DNA from: an uncultured bacterium
GTDB lineage: Bacteria; Krumholzibacteriota; Krumholzibacteriia; LZORAL124-64-63
Direction of reading: 5' to 3'
NCBI GenBank assembly: GCA_937864225.1
Contig: CALMJK010000009.1
Span: 1 to 64,000 of the forward strand
DNA length: 64,000 bases
Shown in pieces: positions 18,206-26,696 of this stretch (position 1 is its first letter; each line of letters opens with the position of its first letter). Both the position numbers and the translations under genes were made by a program. The notes under the pieces are model-generated. The model saw nothing but the letters and a program-made list of their open reading frames with translations, was not told where the DNA came from and did not search any database.

Positions 18206-20053
18206 TCAAGGGGCGATCGAGGGAACCGGGGCCAGGCGCTCCAGCTCGGCCGCCAGCGCTTCGAGTCGCGCGACGAAGGCGGTGCGCCGCTGCCCGACCA
18301 TGCGCGCGGCCAGCGCGCGATAATGCGCCAGACCGAGCCTCAGGTTCTCCTGCGTCTCGTCGGACGCGGATTCGGCCGCGGCGGACACACCCTGTCGCCG
18401 GCGCTCGAACTCCGCGCGCAGGCGGTCGAGATGGAGCGCGAGCTCCTTCAGGAATACGTGAGGACGATTCTCTTGGACGGGCAGGCGGGCTCGGCCGTAA
18501 ATGTGGTCCGTCATCTCGCGCAGCGTCGCCACGCGCGAAAAATAGGCCAGGTTGGGGCCGCAGCAGACGGCCGTCCGCGTCGCGGGCTCGATGCCGCAGG
18601 GGACGGTCACGCTGCCGGCCAGGTCGCGGCAGAGGCAAGCCTTGGCCTCCACGCCGCGGCGCAGATCGTCGGTCTTGGCCTCTTGCAGGTCGGACGCCGC
18701 GATCTGCCGCAGCTTGCGCCGCTGGTAGGCGCGGCTGGCCGTGCAGATGGGAACCCTGGTGAACTCCGTGTTCGAGGCCAGAAAGCCCTTCGGGCAGGAA
18801 CTCCCGGGACGACCCCGCGCGACCGCTTCTCGTCGCCCGATTTCGCTCTCCGAATCGCGCAGAATCCAGAAGGGAACGCCCAAGGGAGAGGCCTCGCTCA
18901 AGACGATGTCTTCTTCCCCCGCGGCGGCCAGGCGGCGCAGGTGGGCCGCGTCGATGTTGACGGCCTCCGGCACGAGCAAGAAAGGACTGGCCCAACCGGT
19001 ACCGTCGACTCCGTATTGCTCGCGCAGCATTCGGTCCTCTTCGGCGGTGCCGATGCCGCCCTGCACCGTGATCCGCACCGGCTCGGCATCCGCCCCGGCG
19101 GAGCGTCCGAGCGCGGCCAGCGCCCGCTGCCGCACTTCCCGCAGGCCTTCAATGAATCGCTCCCGCTCGCGCCGGAACTCGTCGAGAATCGGGCCGAGCA
19201 GTCGGCCCCGGCCTCCGAAGGCGTGGCCGCCGCAGTTCAGCCCCGATTCGACGCGGTACTCCGAAACCCACAGGCCCAAACGGGCCAGCAGCTTCCCCTG
19301 GACCAGGGCTGAGCGGTAATCGCTCACCTTCAAGGTGATGCGCTTGCGCAACTCGCCCCGTTCGTCCGGGTAGAAGTCGCTGAATTCGGCCATGTGGCTG
19401 AAGAGGCGGCGATTCATGCCCGCGGAAAGCACGACGGACGAGCGCAGGCCGCTGCGGACGAAGCCGCGCAGCGAGCTGAGCGCGTCGGAGAAGCGCGGCG
19501 CCAGCGGCTCGCCGTCGCGGTAGCGGTCGCGGTCCACCTTCGTCATGATGTTGACGTCGATGGCGCCGGGCAGGATCGCGCGGCGCAGACGCGCCTGCAG
19601 GCCGTCGCGCGTCGGGCCGTCGGCGGCCGCGAGCATCTCGAAGTACAATGATTTCGGCGGCGAAGGGGGCAGCATCTCGAAGTACTTGCCGATCTCTGCG
19701 TCCGGCCCGAACGGCTCTTCCCGCAGCTTGTCCACCTGATCGCGGACGAGATCGTTCAGCAGGTCGAGATAAGCCGTGGTGCGGCGCGCCCGGGCGTCCT
19801 CGTCGTCAGCCTCGATCGGCTCGTATGGCAGCGCTTGCTGCTCGCTCACGTGGCGGCGCATCTGTTCGAGGAGGCCGTCGTCGACCAGCGAGACCACGGA
19901 GGAGATGCCGAAGCGCGCCACCTTCAAAGGCGTGTCGATCGTGAAGCCGGTGCCCATGACCGGGATGTGAAAGGTGTGATGGGAGGCGCGCGGAGGCGGG
20001 CCCGGATGGTTCGCGGGCCTGCTGGCGTCTTCGGGCTGCTCGGTTGGGGTCAC
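18206..20053 (-). CDS. Conserved Cys-rich protein of unknown function
   Basis: The 615-residue soluble protein has no signal peptide or membrane helix. It is not a family with a function I can name; I recall long homologs of this kind in Bacteroidota genomes annotated as hypothetical, but have not checked. Distinct motifs suggest an enzyme: HIPVMGTGFTIDTPLKVARFGISS at the N-terminus, VNIMTKVDRD, SAGMNRRL, GLNCGGHAFG, VTVQGGIGTAEED-like ITVQGGIGTAEED, and a C-terminal Cys-rich part (SCPKGF, PICTAS, KACLCRDL, VPCGIE, AVCCGPNLAYF). The TIM-barrel-like QGGIGTAEE phrase recalls FMN-dependent nitronate monooxygenase/IMPDH-type enzymes, and the cysteines could hold a metal or Fe-S cluster; both are inference. 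It starts with GTG and no clear ribosome site. Confidence 0.7.
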   Translation of the reverse strand: MTPTEQPEDASRPANHPGPPPRASHHTFHIPVMGTGFTIDTPLKVARFGISSVVSLVDDGLLEQMRRHVSEQQALPYEPIEADDEDARARRTTAYLDLLNDLVRDQVDKLREEPFGPDAEIGKYFEMLPPSPPKSLYFEMLAAADGPTRDGLQARLRRAILPGAIDVNIMTKVDRDRYRDGEPLAPRFSDALSSLRGFVRSGLRSSVVLSAGMNRRLFSHMAEFSDFYPDERGELRKRITLKVSDYRSALVQGKLLARLGLWVSEYRVESGLNCGGHAFGGRGRLLGPILDEFRRERERFIEGLREVRQRALAALGRSAGADAEPVRITVQGGIGTAEEDRMLREQYGVDGTGWASPFLLVPEAVNIDAAHLRRLAAAGEEDIVLSEASPLGVPFWILRDSESEIGRREAVARGRPGSSCPKGFLASNTEFTRVPICTASRAYQRRKLRQIAASDLQEAKTDDLRRGVEAKACLCRDLAGSVTVPCGIEPATRTAVCCGPNLAYFSRVATLREMTDHIYGRARLPVQENRPHVFLKELALHLDRLRAEFERRRQGVSAAAESASDETQENLRLGLAHYRALAARMVGQRRTAFVARLEALAAELERLAPVPSIAP

Positions 20054-20195
20054 AGGCCACCGGGTCGGGTTGTGTGCGAATCGGGGCGACCGCGGTGGCT
20101 AGACAAGGCGACGCCCAGGGTTGAGTCTCGCTTCAAGATAACCGCGCGACGGACCGCCGGCCAGCGAAAGCCGCCACGGTCCCGGGCGAGGAAAG

Positions 20196-20224
20196 TTGAC
20201 GTCCAGGTGGTCGGCGCCTAACCT
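20196..20224 (+). promoter_or_regulatory. Candidate promoter of sat
   Basis: TTGACG (20196-20201) is followed after 17 bases by TAACCT (20219-20224). The -35 is good and the -10 weak. It would give a leader of about 50 bases before the sat ATG. The rest of the 230-base gap shows no other gene. Confidence 0.35.
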
Positions 20225-20283
20225 TGTCCGATTGCCGGACTTACTGCCCCGGCGACCGTTGTCCGATCCCAGAGAGGTGCCTC

Positions 20284-21471
20284 ATGCCCATCCGTCCCCA
20301 CGGCGCCGACGCGCTCAAGCCGCTGCTCCTGGATGGCCCGGCGCGCCGTGCGGAACTGGCGCGCGCGGCGTCGCTGCCGCGGTTCACGATGTCCAGTCGC
20401 GAGACGGGCGACCTGATCATGCTCGGCATCGGCGGCTTCACGCCGCTGAACGGCTTCATGGGTGGCGCCGACTGGCTGGGCGTCTGCCGCGACATGCAGC
20501 TCGCCGACGGCGTGTTCTGGCCCATCCCGGTCACGCTGTCCGTGGACGAGCCCTTCGCGGCCTCCCTGAAGGATGGGCAGGAGATCGCGCTGCTCTCGGC
20601 GGACACGGGCGAGATCATGGCCACGATGCGCGTCGAGGAGAAGTACGCCATCGACCGCGGACTGGAGTGCCGCGAGGTGTTCCGCACCGACGATCCGGCG
20701 CATCCGGGCGTGAAGATGGTGCTGGAGCAGAAGCCGGTGAACCTGGGCGGTCCCGTGAAGGTGCTGAGCGAGGGCGGTTTCCCCACCGAGTTCGCGGGCG
20801 TCTATCAACGCCCCGCCGAGAGCCGCGCCCTGTTCGAGGCGCGTGGCTGGCGGAGCGTCGCGGCCTTGCAGCTGCGCAACCCGATGCACCGCAGCCACGA
20901 GTACCTGGCCAAGATCGCGCTCGAGGTGAGCGACGGCATCTACATCCACCAGCTCGTGGGCAAGCTCAAGCCGGGCGACATCCCCGCCGACGTGCGCGTG
21001 CGCTGCATCGACGCGCTCGTCGCGGGCTACTTCCCGAGGGATCGCGTCGTCGCGGGCGGGTATCCGCTCGACATGCGCTACGCCGGCCCCCGCGAAGGGC
21101 TGCTGCACGGCCTCTTCCGCCAGAACTACGGCTGCACGCACATGATCATCGGGCGCGACCACGCAGGGGTGGGCAGCTACTACGGACCCTTCGATGCCCA
21201 GCGGATCTGGGATGAGATTCCGCCTGGATCGCTCCAGATCCGCATGCTGCCGATCGATTGGACCTTCTGGTGCCACAAGTGCGGCGGCATGGCCTCGCTC
21301 AAGACCTGCCCGCACGAGGCGGGCGACCGCCTCATGCTCAGCGGAACCGCGCTGCGCAAGGGACTGGCCGAGGGCGGCGACATCCCGCCCGAGTTCAGCC
21401 GCCCCGAGGTGCTCGAGATCCTTCGGGCGTACTACCGCGGCGACGCCGTCACCCGAAGAACAGGTAGCTGA
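20284..21471 (+). CDS. sat: Sulfate adenylyltransferase (ATP sulfurylase)
   Basis: The 395-residue homo-oligomeric ATP sulfurylase converts sulfate and ATP to adenosine 5'-phosphosulfate and PPi, or the reverse. Catalytic motifs are [14 protein letters not shown] (Q-RNP-HR-HE), [17 protein letters not shown] and the late [10 protein letters not shown] Cys/His cluster (CHKCGG...CPHEAGDR) corresponds to the zinc site of dissimilatory and archaeal-type Sat enzymes. No APS kinase domain is fused. The ATG at 20284 is preceded by AGAGG with 6-base spacing. No cysH, cysC or apr genes are nearby, so whether it works in assimilation or dissimilation cannot be told. The 3' end overlaps the convergent membrane gene by 23 bases. 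Confidence 0.94.
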   Translation: MPIRPHGADALKPLLLDGPARRAELARAASLPRFTMSSRETGDLIMLGIGGFTPLNGFMGGADWLGVCRDMQLADGVFWPIPVTLSVDEPFAASLKDGQEIALLSADTGEIMATMRVEEKYAIDRGLECREVFRTDDPAHPGVKMVLEQKPVNLGGPVKVLSEGGFPTEFAGVYQRPAESRALFEARGWRSVAALQLRNPMHRSHEYLAKIALEVSDGIYIHQLVGKLKPGDIPADVRVRCIDALVAGYFPRDRVVAGGYPLDMRYAGPREGLLHGLFRQNYGCTHMIIGRDHAGVGSYYGPFDAQRIWDEIPPGSLQIRMLPIDWTFWCHKCGGMASLKTCPHEAGDRLMLSGTALRKGLAEGGDIPPEFSRPEVLEILRAYYRGDAVTRRTGS

Positions 21472-22675
21472 CCGCGATGGCGGCGATCACGCCGGCCGCC
21501 TCGGCGGCCAGCGCGCAGCCGACGGCGTGGCGCGTGCGCTTCACGCCGACCGAGCCGAAGTAGACGGCCAGGACGTAGAACGTCGTCTCGGTGCTGCCCT
21601 GGATGACGCAGGCGAGGCGCCCGCCGAACGAATCCGGGCCGAGCGTCTTCATGGTATCGATCATCAGGCCGCGCGCGCCGCTGCCCGAGAGCGGCTTCAT
21701 CAGGGCCGTGGGCAAACCGTCCACCCAGCGCGCGTCGAGTCCCAGGCCCGTCACGCCGGCGCGGACTCCGTCGAGCAGAAAATCGAGCGCCCCGCTCGCT
21801 CGCAGCGCGCCCACGGCCACGAGCATCGCGACCAGGTAGGGGATGATCGACACCGCCACCTGGAAGCCCTCCTTGGCGCCCTCGACGAACGTCTCGAACA
21901 GCGGCGCCCGCCGCCGCGCGGCGGCCGCCAAGAAGAGCACGACGATCGCCAGCACGAGGAAGTTGGCCAGGATGGCGGACTGGCGCGCCACCTCGGCCTC
22001 TGGCAGCCGCGCGAAGTGCGCGACGAGCCCCGCCACCAGCGCGGTCAGCAGGCCGATCCAGCCCAGCACGACCGGCTGCCACAGCTTCAGGCGCTGCACG
22101 AGTCCGGTCACGACCAGGCCGGCGAACGTGCTGCACCAGGTCGCGATCAGGATGGGCACGAAGACGTCGGTGGGGTCGGCGGCTCCGAGCTGCGCGCGGA
22201 AGGTGAAGATGGTGACCGGCAAAACCGTGATCGACGAGGCGTTGATGACCAGGAACATGATCATGTCGTCGGTGGCGCGGTCGGGCTCGGGGTTGAGCGC
22301 CTGCAGCTCCTTCATCGCCTTCAGGCCCAGCGGCGTGGCGGCGTTGTCGAGCCCCATCACGTTGGCCGACATGTTCATGACCATCGCGCCGGCGGCGGGG
22401 TGTCCGGCGGGCACGCCCGGGAAGAGGCGCCGAAAGAGCGGCCCAAAGAGGCGCGCGATCCCCTCGACCACGCCGCCCTTCTCGCCGACCCGCATCATGC
22501 CGAGCCAGAGCGCCATCACGCCCGTTAACCCGAGCGCGATCTCGAAGGCGGTCTTGGCGCTCTCGAACAGCGCGCCGACGATCGCGCGGAAACCCTCGGC
22601 GTCGCCGGCCGCGGCCCGCCCGAGCGCCGTCAAGAACGCCACGAAGATGAAGGCGGCCCAGATCCAGTTCAGCAT
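21449..22675 (-). CDS. SpmA/SpmB-like nucleoside-recognition-domain membrane protein (fused)
   Basis: The 408-residue polytopic membrane protein has roughly eight or nine helices. It reads as a fusion of two Gate/nucleoside-recognition domains corresponding to the Bacillus SpmA (first half, [33 protein letters not shown]) and SpmB (second half, [50 protein letters not shown]). In Bacillus these help spore-core dehydration, but fused homologs are widespread in non-sporulating Gram-negatives, where their transport role is unknown. ATG 22675 starts exactly at the first helix ([16 protein letters not shown]). Its end overlaps sat. Confidence 0.85.
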   Translation of the reverse strand: MLNWIWAAFIFVAFLTALGRAAAGDAEGFRAIVGALFESAKTAFEIALGLTGVMALWLGMMRVGEKGGVVEGIARLFGPLFRRLFPGVPAGHPAAGAMVMNMSANVMGLDNAATPLGLKAMKELQALNPEPDRATDDMIMFLVINASSITVLPVTIFTFRAQLGAADPTDVFVPILIATWCSTFAGLVVTGLVQRLKLWQPVVLGWIGLLTALVAGLVAHFARLPEAEVARQSAILANFLVLAIVVLFLAAAARRRAPLFETFVEGAKEGFQVAVSIIPYLVAMLVAVGALRASGALDFLLDGVRAGVTGLGLDARWVDGLPTALMKPLSGSGARGLMIDTMKTLGPDSFGGRLACVIQGSTETTFYVLAVYFGSVGVKRTRHAVGCALAAEAAGVIAAIAVSYLFFG

Positions 22676-22751
22676 GGGGGTAGGATAACCGCCGCGGGCT
22701 GCCACGGGAACGGCGAACCTGTGTCGGCATTCGCGCCGGTTTGAGCTATCA

Positions 22752-22769
22752 TGTGCAGCCGGCTGCACA
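22752..22769. repeat. Perfect 18-bp palindrome in divergent promoter region
   Basis: TGTGCAGCC followed directly by its reverse complement GGCTGCACA. It lies between the divergent SpmAB-like and DUF2797 genes, 20 bases before the DUF2797 ATG, a good position for a dimeric repressor operator. No regulator gene is adjacent. Confidence 0.5.
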
Positions 22770-22788
22770 GGAAAGGTCAAGGCCCGCC

Positions 22789-23631
22789 ATGACCCCGATC
22801 TGGTCCGGCACGCTGCGCAAAATGCGCGTCGAACCCACGGCGCCGGTCGCGTATCGGCTGACCGACGGCTGCCACGACGCGCAGCGCCGCGCGGCCGACC
22901 GCGAATTGAACGGGCTGCTGGGGGCGCGGATCGAGCTGCGCCTGGCCGGCGCGATCGCCTGCGTGGCGTGCGGGCGAAGGATCCCCCGCACGTTCGGGGA
23001 AGGCTACTGCTACCCCTGCTTCACGACGCTGGCCGAGGCGGACCAGTGCATCGTCAAGCCGCATCTCTGCCACTACCACGACGTGAACAATCCGTGTCGC
23101 GACAACGAGTTCGCGCTGGCCCACTGCTTCCAGCCGCACGTGCTCTACGCGGCGCTGACCTCGGCCTTCAAGGTCGGAATCACGCGCCGGGCCAACCTCC
23201 CGACGCGCTGGATCGACCAGGGAGCCGCGGCCGCGATCCCGCTGGCCGAGCTGCCCAGCCGGCGCGACGTGGGGTTGGTCGAGCACGCGCTGGCGCAGAG
23301 TTTTCCCGACCGCACGCACTGGATGCGCATGCTGGGCCAGGCGCGGCCCGCCGGCGACCTGCCAGCGTTCGCGGCGGCGGTCGTGGCGGCGCTCGAGGAG
23401 ATGGGCGCGGCGGGCCTGCTGGCGCCGGCCGAACGCGTCGAGCGCGCGTTCGACTATCCGGTGCGGCGCTACCCCGACAAGGTGAAGAGCCTCGACCTGG
23501 CCAAGCTCGGCGGCGCGGCCGGGGTCCTGGAGGGGATCAAGGGCCAGTACCTTCTGCTCGACGCGGGCGTGATCAATCTGCGCAAGTACACGGGCTACGA
23601 GGCCGAGTTGCACGCGGAGGCCGGGGCGTGA
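22789..23631 (+). CDS. DUF2797 domain protein
   Basis: The 280-residue soluble protein matches the DUF2797 family by its pattern. There is a zinc-finger-like segment CVACGRRIPRTFGEGYCYPCF near residues 62-82, a His/Cys-containing CHYHDVNNPCRDN, and a core YAALTSAFKVGITRR...PTRWIDQGA followed by the late KGQYLLLD. The core resembles a divergent GIY-YIG nuclease-like fold, so nucleic-acid interaction is plausible but unproven. The start ATG lies 6 bases after AAGG. Its stop overlaps the GTG of the Smr gene by 3 bases, and this begins a compact four-gene operon ending with a pteridine-reductase-like enzyme. Confidence 0.8.
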   Translation: MTPIWSGTLRKMRVEPTAPVAYRLTDGCHDAQRRAADRELNGLLGARIELRLAGAIACVACGRRIPRTFGEGYCYPCFTTLAEADQCIVKPHLCHYHDVNNPCRDNEFALAHCFQPHVLYAALTSAFKVGITRRANLPTRWIDQGAAAAIPLAELPSRRDVGLVEHALAQSFPDRTHWMRMLGQARPAGDLPAFAAAVVAALEEMGAAGLLAPAERVERAFDYPVRRYPDKVKSLDLAKLGGAAGVLEGIKGQYLLLDAGVINLRKYTGYEAELHAEAGA

Positions 23632-23975
23632 GCCACGACGAGCCGCCGCCGCACGATGAACCGGTCGCGCTGCCGCTGGACGGCGTGCTCGACCTGCACC
23701 AGTTCTCGCCGCGCGAAGCGGCGGATCTGGTGCGCGACTGGCTCGACGCCTGCGTCGGGCAAGGGCTGCGCGAGGTGCGCATCATCCACGGCAAGGGGGT
23801 CGGCGAACTGCGGCGCCTCGTGCACGCGGAGCTGGCGCGCCACCCCGCCGTGGAGAGCTTCGGGCTCGCGACGGACGCTTCGTCGTGGGGCGCGACGCTC
23901 GCGCGACTGCGGGCGGACGAGATAGGCGGGAGAGACGACGATGGGCCGCAAGAGCCGCGCGAAGATGGAGGGTGA
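23628..23975 (+). CDS. Small Smr-domain protein (first of a pair)
   Basis: The 115-residue protein is a stand-alone Smr domain: LDLHQFSPREAADLVRDWLDAC at the start of the fold and VRIIHGKGVGELRRLVHAEL at the GKG loop. It lacks the C-terminal G-G-T-V-L strand typical of MutS2-type Smr; the end is an acidic tail (GGRDDDGPQE). Smr domains bind or nick branched DNA, or cleave RNA in ribosome rescue (MutS2, SmrB). The start GTG overlaps the DUF2797 stop. The last 35 bases overlap the next, also Smr-like, gene in another frame. Confidence 0.8.
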   Translation: MSHDEPPPHDEPVALPLDGVLDLHQFSPREAADLVRDWLDACVGQGLREVRIIHGKGVGELRRLVHAELARHPAVESFGLATDASSWGATLARLRADEIGGRDDDGPQEPREDGG

Positions 23976-24339
23976 GACCGACGCGTCGCCCGGCCGCGGC
24001 CTGCGCCGCTCCATTCGGCGCGACGCGCGCGGACAGGAGACGCCGCGGCGGGCCCACGCCGGCGCGGCGCCGCCCGCGATCGCGCTGCGCCGGCTCACGA
24101 GCGAGGTGGCGCTGGCGCGGCTGGAGCTGATGCTCGGGATCTGGCGGCACAAGGGGCAGCGCGAAGTGTTGGTGGTGCACGGACGCGGGCGGAATTCGCC
24201 GGGCGGGCAGCCGATCCTGGCTCCTCTGGTGCGGCAGTGGTGCCGAGACCACCCGGCGATCGTGGAGACCACGCGCGAGGCGCCGCCAGAGTGGGGCGGC
24301 GAGGGGGCGCTGGTCGTCGTGCTCAGAGCGGCGCGCTGA
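23941..24339 (+). CDS. Second Smr-like protein, out-of-frame overlap
   Basis: The 132-residue protein has a basic, disordered-looking N-terminus (residues 1-45, rich in Arg) followed by an Smr-like domain: LTSEVALARLELMLGIWRHKGQREVLVVHGRGRNSPGG, then PLVRQWCRDHP and the terminal EGALVVVLR strand. The HGRG loop replaces HGKG. It starts with ATG preceded by GGAG, 35 bases inside the previous gene. Two consecutive Smr genes suggest a heterodimer or a duplicated module; the Arg-rich tail may bind RNA or DNA. Assignment to Smr is by motif only. Confidence 0.72.
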   Translation: MGRKSRAKMEGETDASPGRGLRRSIRRDARGQETPRRAHAGAAPPAIALRRLTSEVALARLELMLGIWRHKGQREVLVVHGRGRNSPGGQPILAPLVRQWCRDHPAIVETTREAPPEWGGEGALVVVLRAAR

Positions 24340-24355
24340 ACGTCTGGAGGGTGCG

Positions 24356-25114
24356 ATGAAGGCGCAGGAGGACAGGAGCGGACAGCCGCTGGCCGGCCGC
24401 ACGGCGCTGGTGACCGGCGCGGCGCGCCGCGTGGGACGCGTCCTGGCGCTCGCGCTGGCGCGCGCGGGGGCGGCAGTCGTGGTCCACCACCGCCGCTCCG
24501 AGCAGGAAGCGGCCGCGACGGCGGCGGAGATCGCGCAACTCGGCGCGCCGGTCGCGCTCGTGAAGGGGGATCTGGCCGACCCCGACGTGGCGGCCGGCCT
24601 GATCGACGGCGCCGCGCGCGCCCTGGCGCCGGTCGACATCCTCGTGAACAACGCGTCGGTTTTCGAGAACGCGGCGTTTGCGGACACCGACTGCGAACTC
24701 TGGGACGAGAATCACGCGGTCAACCTGCGCGCGCCGTTTCTGCTGTCGCGCGCCTTCGCGCGGGCGCTGCCCGGGGATCGCCGCGGCGACATCGTGAACC
24801 TCAACGACTGGCGCGCGCTGCGCCCGGGCGCCGACCACTTCGCCTACACGGTGAGCAAAGTGGGGTTGGGGGGCCTCACGCAGAGTCTGGCCGTGGCGCT
24901 CGCCCCGCGCATCCGCGTGAACGAGCTCGCGCTGGGCGCCGTGCTGCCCCCCGAAAAGGCCAGCGAGGCCTACGGCCACGAGCTGCGCCGGAGCATCCCG
25001 CTCGATCGCTGGCCGCGCCCCGAGGAGGCGGCCGACGCGCTGCTGTTTCTGCTGACGAATTCCGCGGTGACGGGTCAGACGATCCTGATCGACGGCGGGC
25101 GTCACCTCGTGTAG
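24356..25114 (+). CDS. SDR oxidoreductase, pteridine-reductase (FolM)-like
   Basis: The 252-residue short-chain dehydrogenase has the NADPH motif TGAARRVGR (the TGxxxRxG variant of pteridine reductases rather than TGxxxGIG). It also has the NNASVFEN stretch, the active-site region LNDWRALRPGADHFAYTVSK (Tyr-x-x-x-Lys; the usual Ser is Asp in NDW) and the C-terminal GQTILIDGGRHL. FolM/PTR1 enzymes reduce dihydromonapterin or pteridines. The GRHL ending and NDW motif support that branch, but a generic SDR is the fallback. GGAGGG precedes the ATG. It is the last gene of the DUF2797/Smr operon. Confidence 0.82.
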   Translation: MKAQEDRSGQPLAGRTALVTGAARRVGRVLALALARAGAAVVVHHRRSEQEAAATAAEIAQLGAPVALVKGDLADPDVAAGLIDGAARALAPVDILVNNASVFENAAFADTDCELWDENHAVNLRAPFLLSRAFARALPGDRRGDIVNLNDWRALRPGADHFAYTVSKVGLGGLTQSLAVALAPRIRVNELALGAVLPPEKASEAYGHELRRSIPLDRWPRPEEAADALLFLLTNSAVTGQTILIDGGRHLV

Positions 25115-25157
25115 GGGGCGCCGCGGTCCGGGCGGGACGTGGATTCGCGGTCGGGGC

Positions 25158-26696
25158 CTACGGGAAGTGATAGGGGCGGGCAAACCGTTCCACGGTCCGG
25201 CCGTTCACGAAGATCGTGTAATCGAACGGATCGGGATGGTAGCCGACGTCCATGATCATCTCGACGCGCCCGTACTTGAAATCGCGACTGTAGTTGATGC
25301 CTTCGATCACCGTCGGCCCCAGGGGGGGGCCCAGGCTGGCGTCGACGTTGGTCCAGCCATAGTTCCAGTTCCCGCCCGGGCACCAGGCCGTGTAGCCGTC
25401 GGTCAGCAGCGCGACGATGCGGAACTGGTTGCCGAGATTGATGATCTGCAGCAGGCCCAGGTAGTCGTAGTAGTAGTTCAGCTGCGTGCTGGCGTAGATC
25501 TGGTAGGGCCCGCCGTTGGTCTTGCGCGGCCATTCGCGCAACCGGAAGAGGTTGTTGGAGTAGGATGGCGACATGGCGCTGGCCATGGTGTACGGCCGCG
25601 GGAAGAAAAGCTCGGGGAAGGCCTCGAAGAACATGCCGTCGCCCAGCGCCGCGAACGCGGAGTCGGCATAGGCCCGCTGTCCGTTGAAGATCTGCAGAAA
25701 GTCGGGCCCGAGCGAGTCCTGCAGGGCGCAGACCAGCGACACCTGGGCGGCTCGCCACGCGGCAATCTCGTTCGGATCGACCCAGTGGGAAATCCCGTCG
25801 CCGTCGAGGTCGGGCTCGCCCTCGAACGTGACACCGGGCGCGATCCACAGAGCTGGGTTGAAGTAATCCCAGAACACGCCGTCGAACTTGTTGTTGGACG
25901 CGCGCTGCATGTCCACGATCGTGCTCACGATCGCGTCGCGGCAGCCCGGCTGCAGGATGTTCAGCGTCACCTTGCCGTACCAGTCCTGCAGGGTGTCCCC
26001 CGCGGTCGTGTAGGACCAGTAAGGCAGCGTCCGCTCCCACCAGAGGTGGGTCATGGGGTACCGCTCGCTGGGAGTCTCCCACGCGAGGGCTGTGTTCTTG
26101 GCCGACACATAGCCCACGATCTTGCAGCTCGGATTGACCGCGCGGATGCCGTCCAGCACGCGCAACGCCTCGTTTTCGGCGTTGCCCCAGAGGTAGTGCG
26201 CCGTGAGCACGACGATCTCCGCCCGCGCGTACTTCTCCAAGGCGCTCGGGGCCGAGAAATCGGCCGTGATCCAGTCGTTGATCGCGTAGTTGGCCGGCGA
26301 GTGCTGAGGGTGCAAGACTCCCGCGTCGCTGGCGATCACGCGCACGCGGTAGTCCTTTCCCTCCCAGCCGGAGTTGTCGTACCCGAAATCCCAGACCAGG
26401 GCTTTGCCCGGGCCGGGTGCGACGGCCGGCCCGGCGTCGCCCCACGTGCGCGTGCACGGCATGATCCAGGTCGCGCCCCCGTCGTCGGACGCCTGCAGGG
26501 TGATGGCGCACGCGTCGCCGTCGGCGTCCGCCAGGTCGTAGGTCACGTCCACGAGCCGGCTGCCGTCGGTGCGCTGGGCGAAGGCGACGTTGGAGACGAC
26601 CGGGTCGACCGCGCGCGCCGCGCCCGCGGGCAGGCAGATCAAAAAGGCAACGAGCGCGCTCCAACGGGCGCGGGCCGTGTGTCGGCAGAGGGACAT
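25158..26696 (-). CDS. Secreted glycoside-hydrolase-like protein
   Basis: The 512-residue protein has a signal peptide (SALVAFLICLPAGAARA) and a beta-rich N-terminal domain (~30-145) like those found in front of secreted hydrolases. A TIM-barrel-like region follows: VVLTAHYLWGN, NPSCKIVGYVSAKNTA, KFDGVFWDYFNP, MFFEAFPELFF. The pattern resembles hypothetical glycosyl hydrolases of the GHL15/DUF4015 kind, where Asp in DGVFWD and Glu in FFEAF would be the acid/base and nucleophile. That assignment is inference and the substrate is unknown. The start ATG shares one base with the stop of the upstream gene (TGATG), so the pair is translationally coupled. Confidence 0.6.
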   Translation of the reverse strand: MSLCRHTARARWSALVAFLICLPAGAARAVDPVVSNVAFAQRTDGSRLVDVTYDLADADGDACAITLQASDDGGATWIMPCTRTWGDAGPAVAPGPGKALVWDFGYDNSGWEGKDYRVRVIASDAGVLHPQHSPANYAINDWITADFSAPSALEKYARAEIVVLTAHYLWGNAENEALRVLDGIRAVNPSCKIVGYVSAKNTALAWETPSERYPMTHLWWERTLPYWSYTTAGDTLQDWYGKVTLNILQPGCRDAIVSTIVDMQRASNNKFDGVFWDYFNPALWIAPGVTFEGEPDLDGDGISHWVDPNEIAAWRAAQVSLVCALQDSLGPDFLQIFNGQRAYADSAFAALGDGMFFEAFPELFFPRPYTMASAMSPSYSNNLFRLREWPRKTNGGPYQIYASTQLNYYYDYLGLLQIINLGNQFRIVALLTDGYTAWCPGGNWNYGWTNVDASLGPPLGPTVIEGINYSRDFKYGRVEMIMDVGYHPDPFDYTIFVNGRTVERFARPYHFP

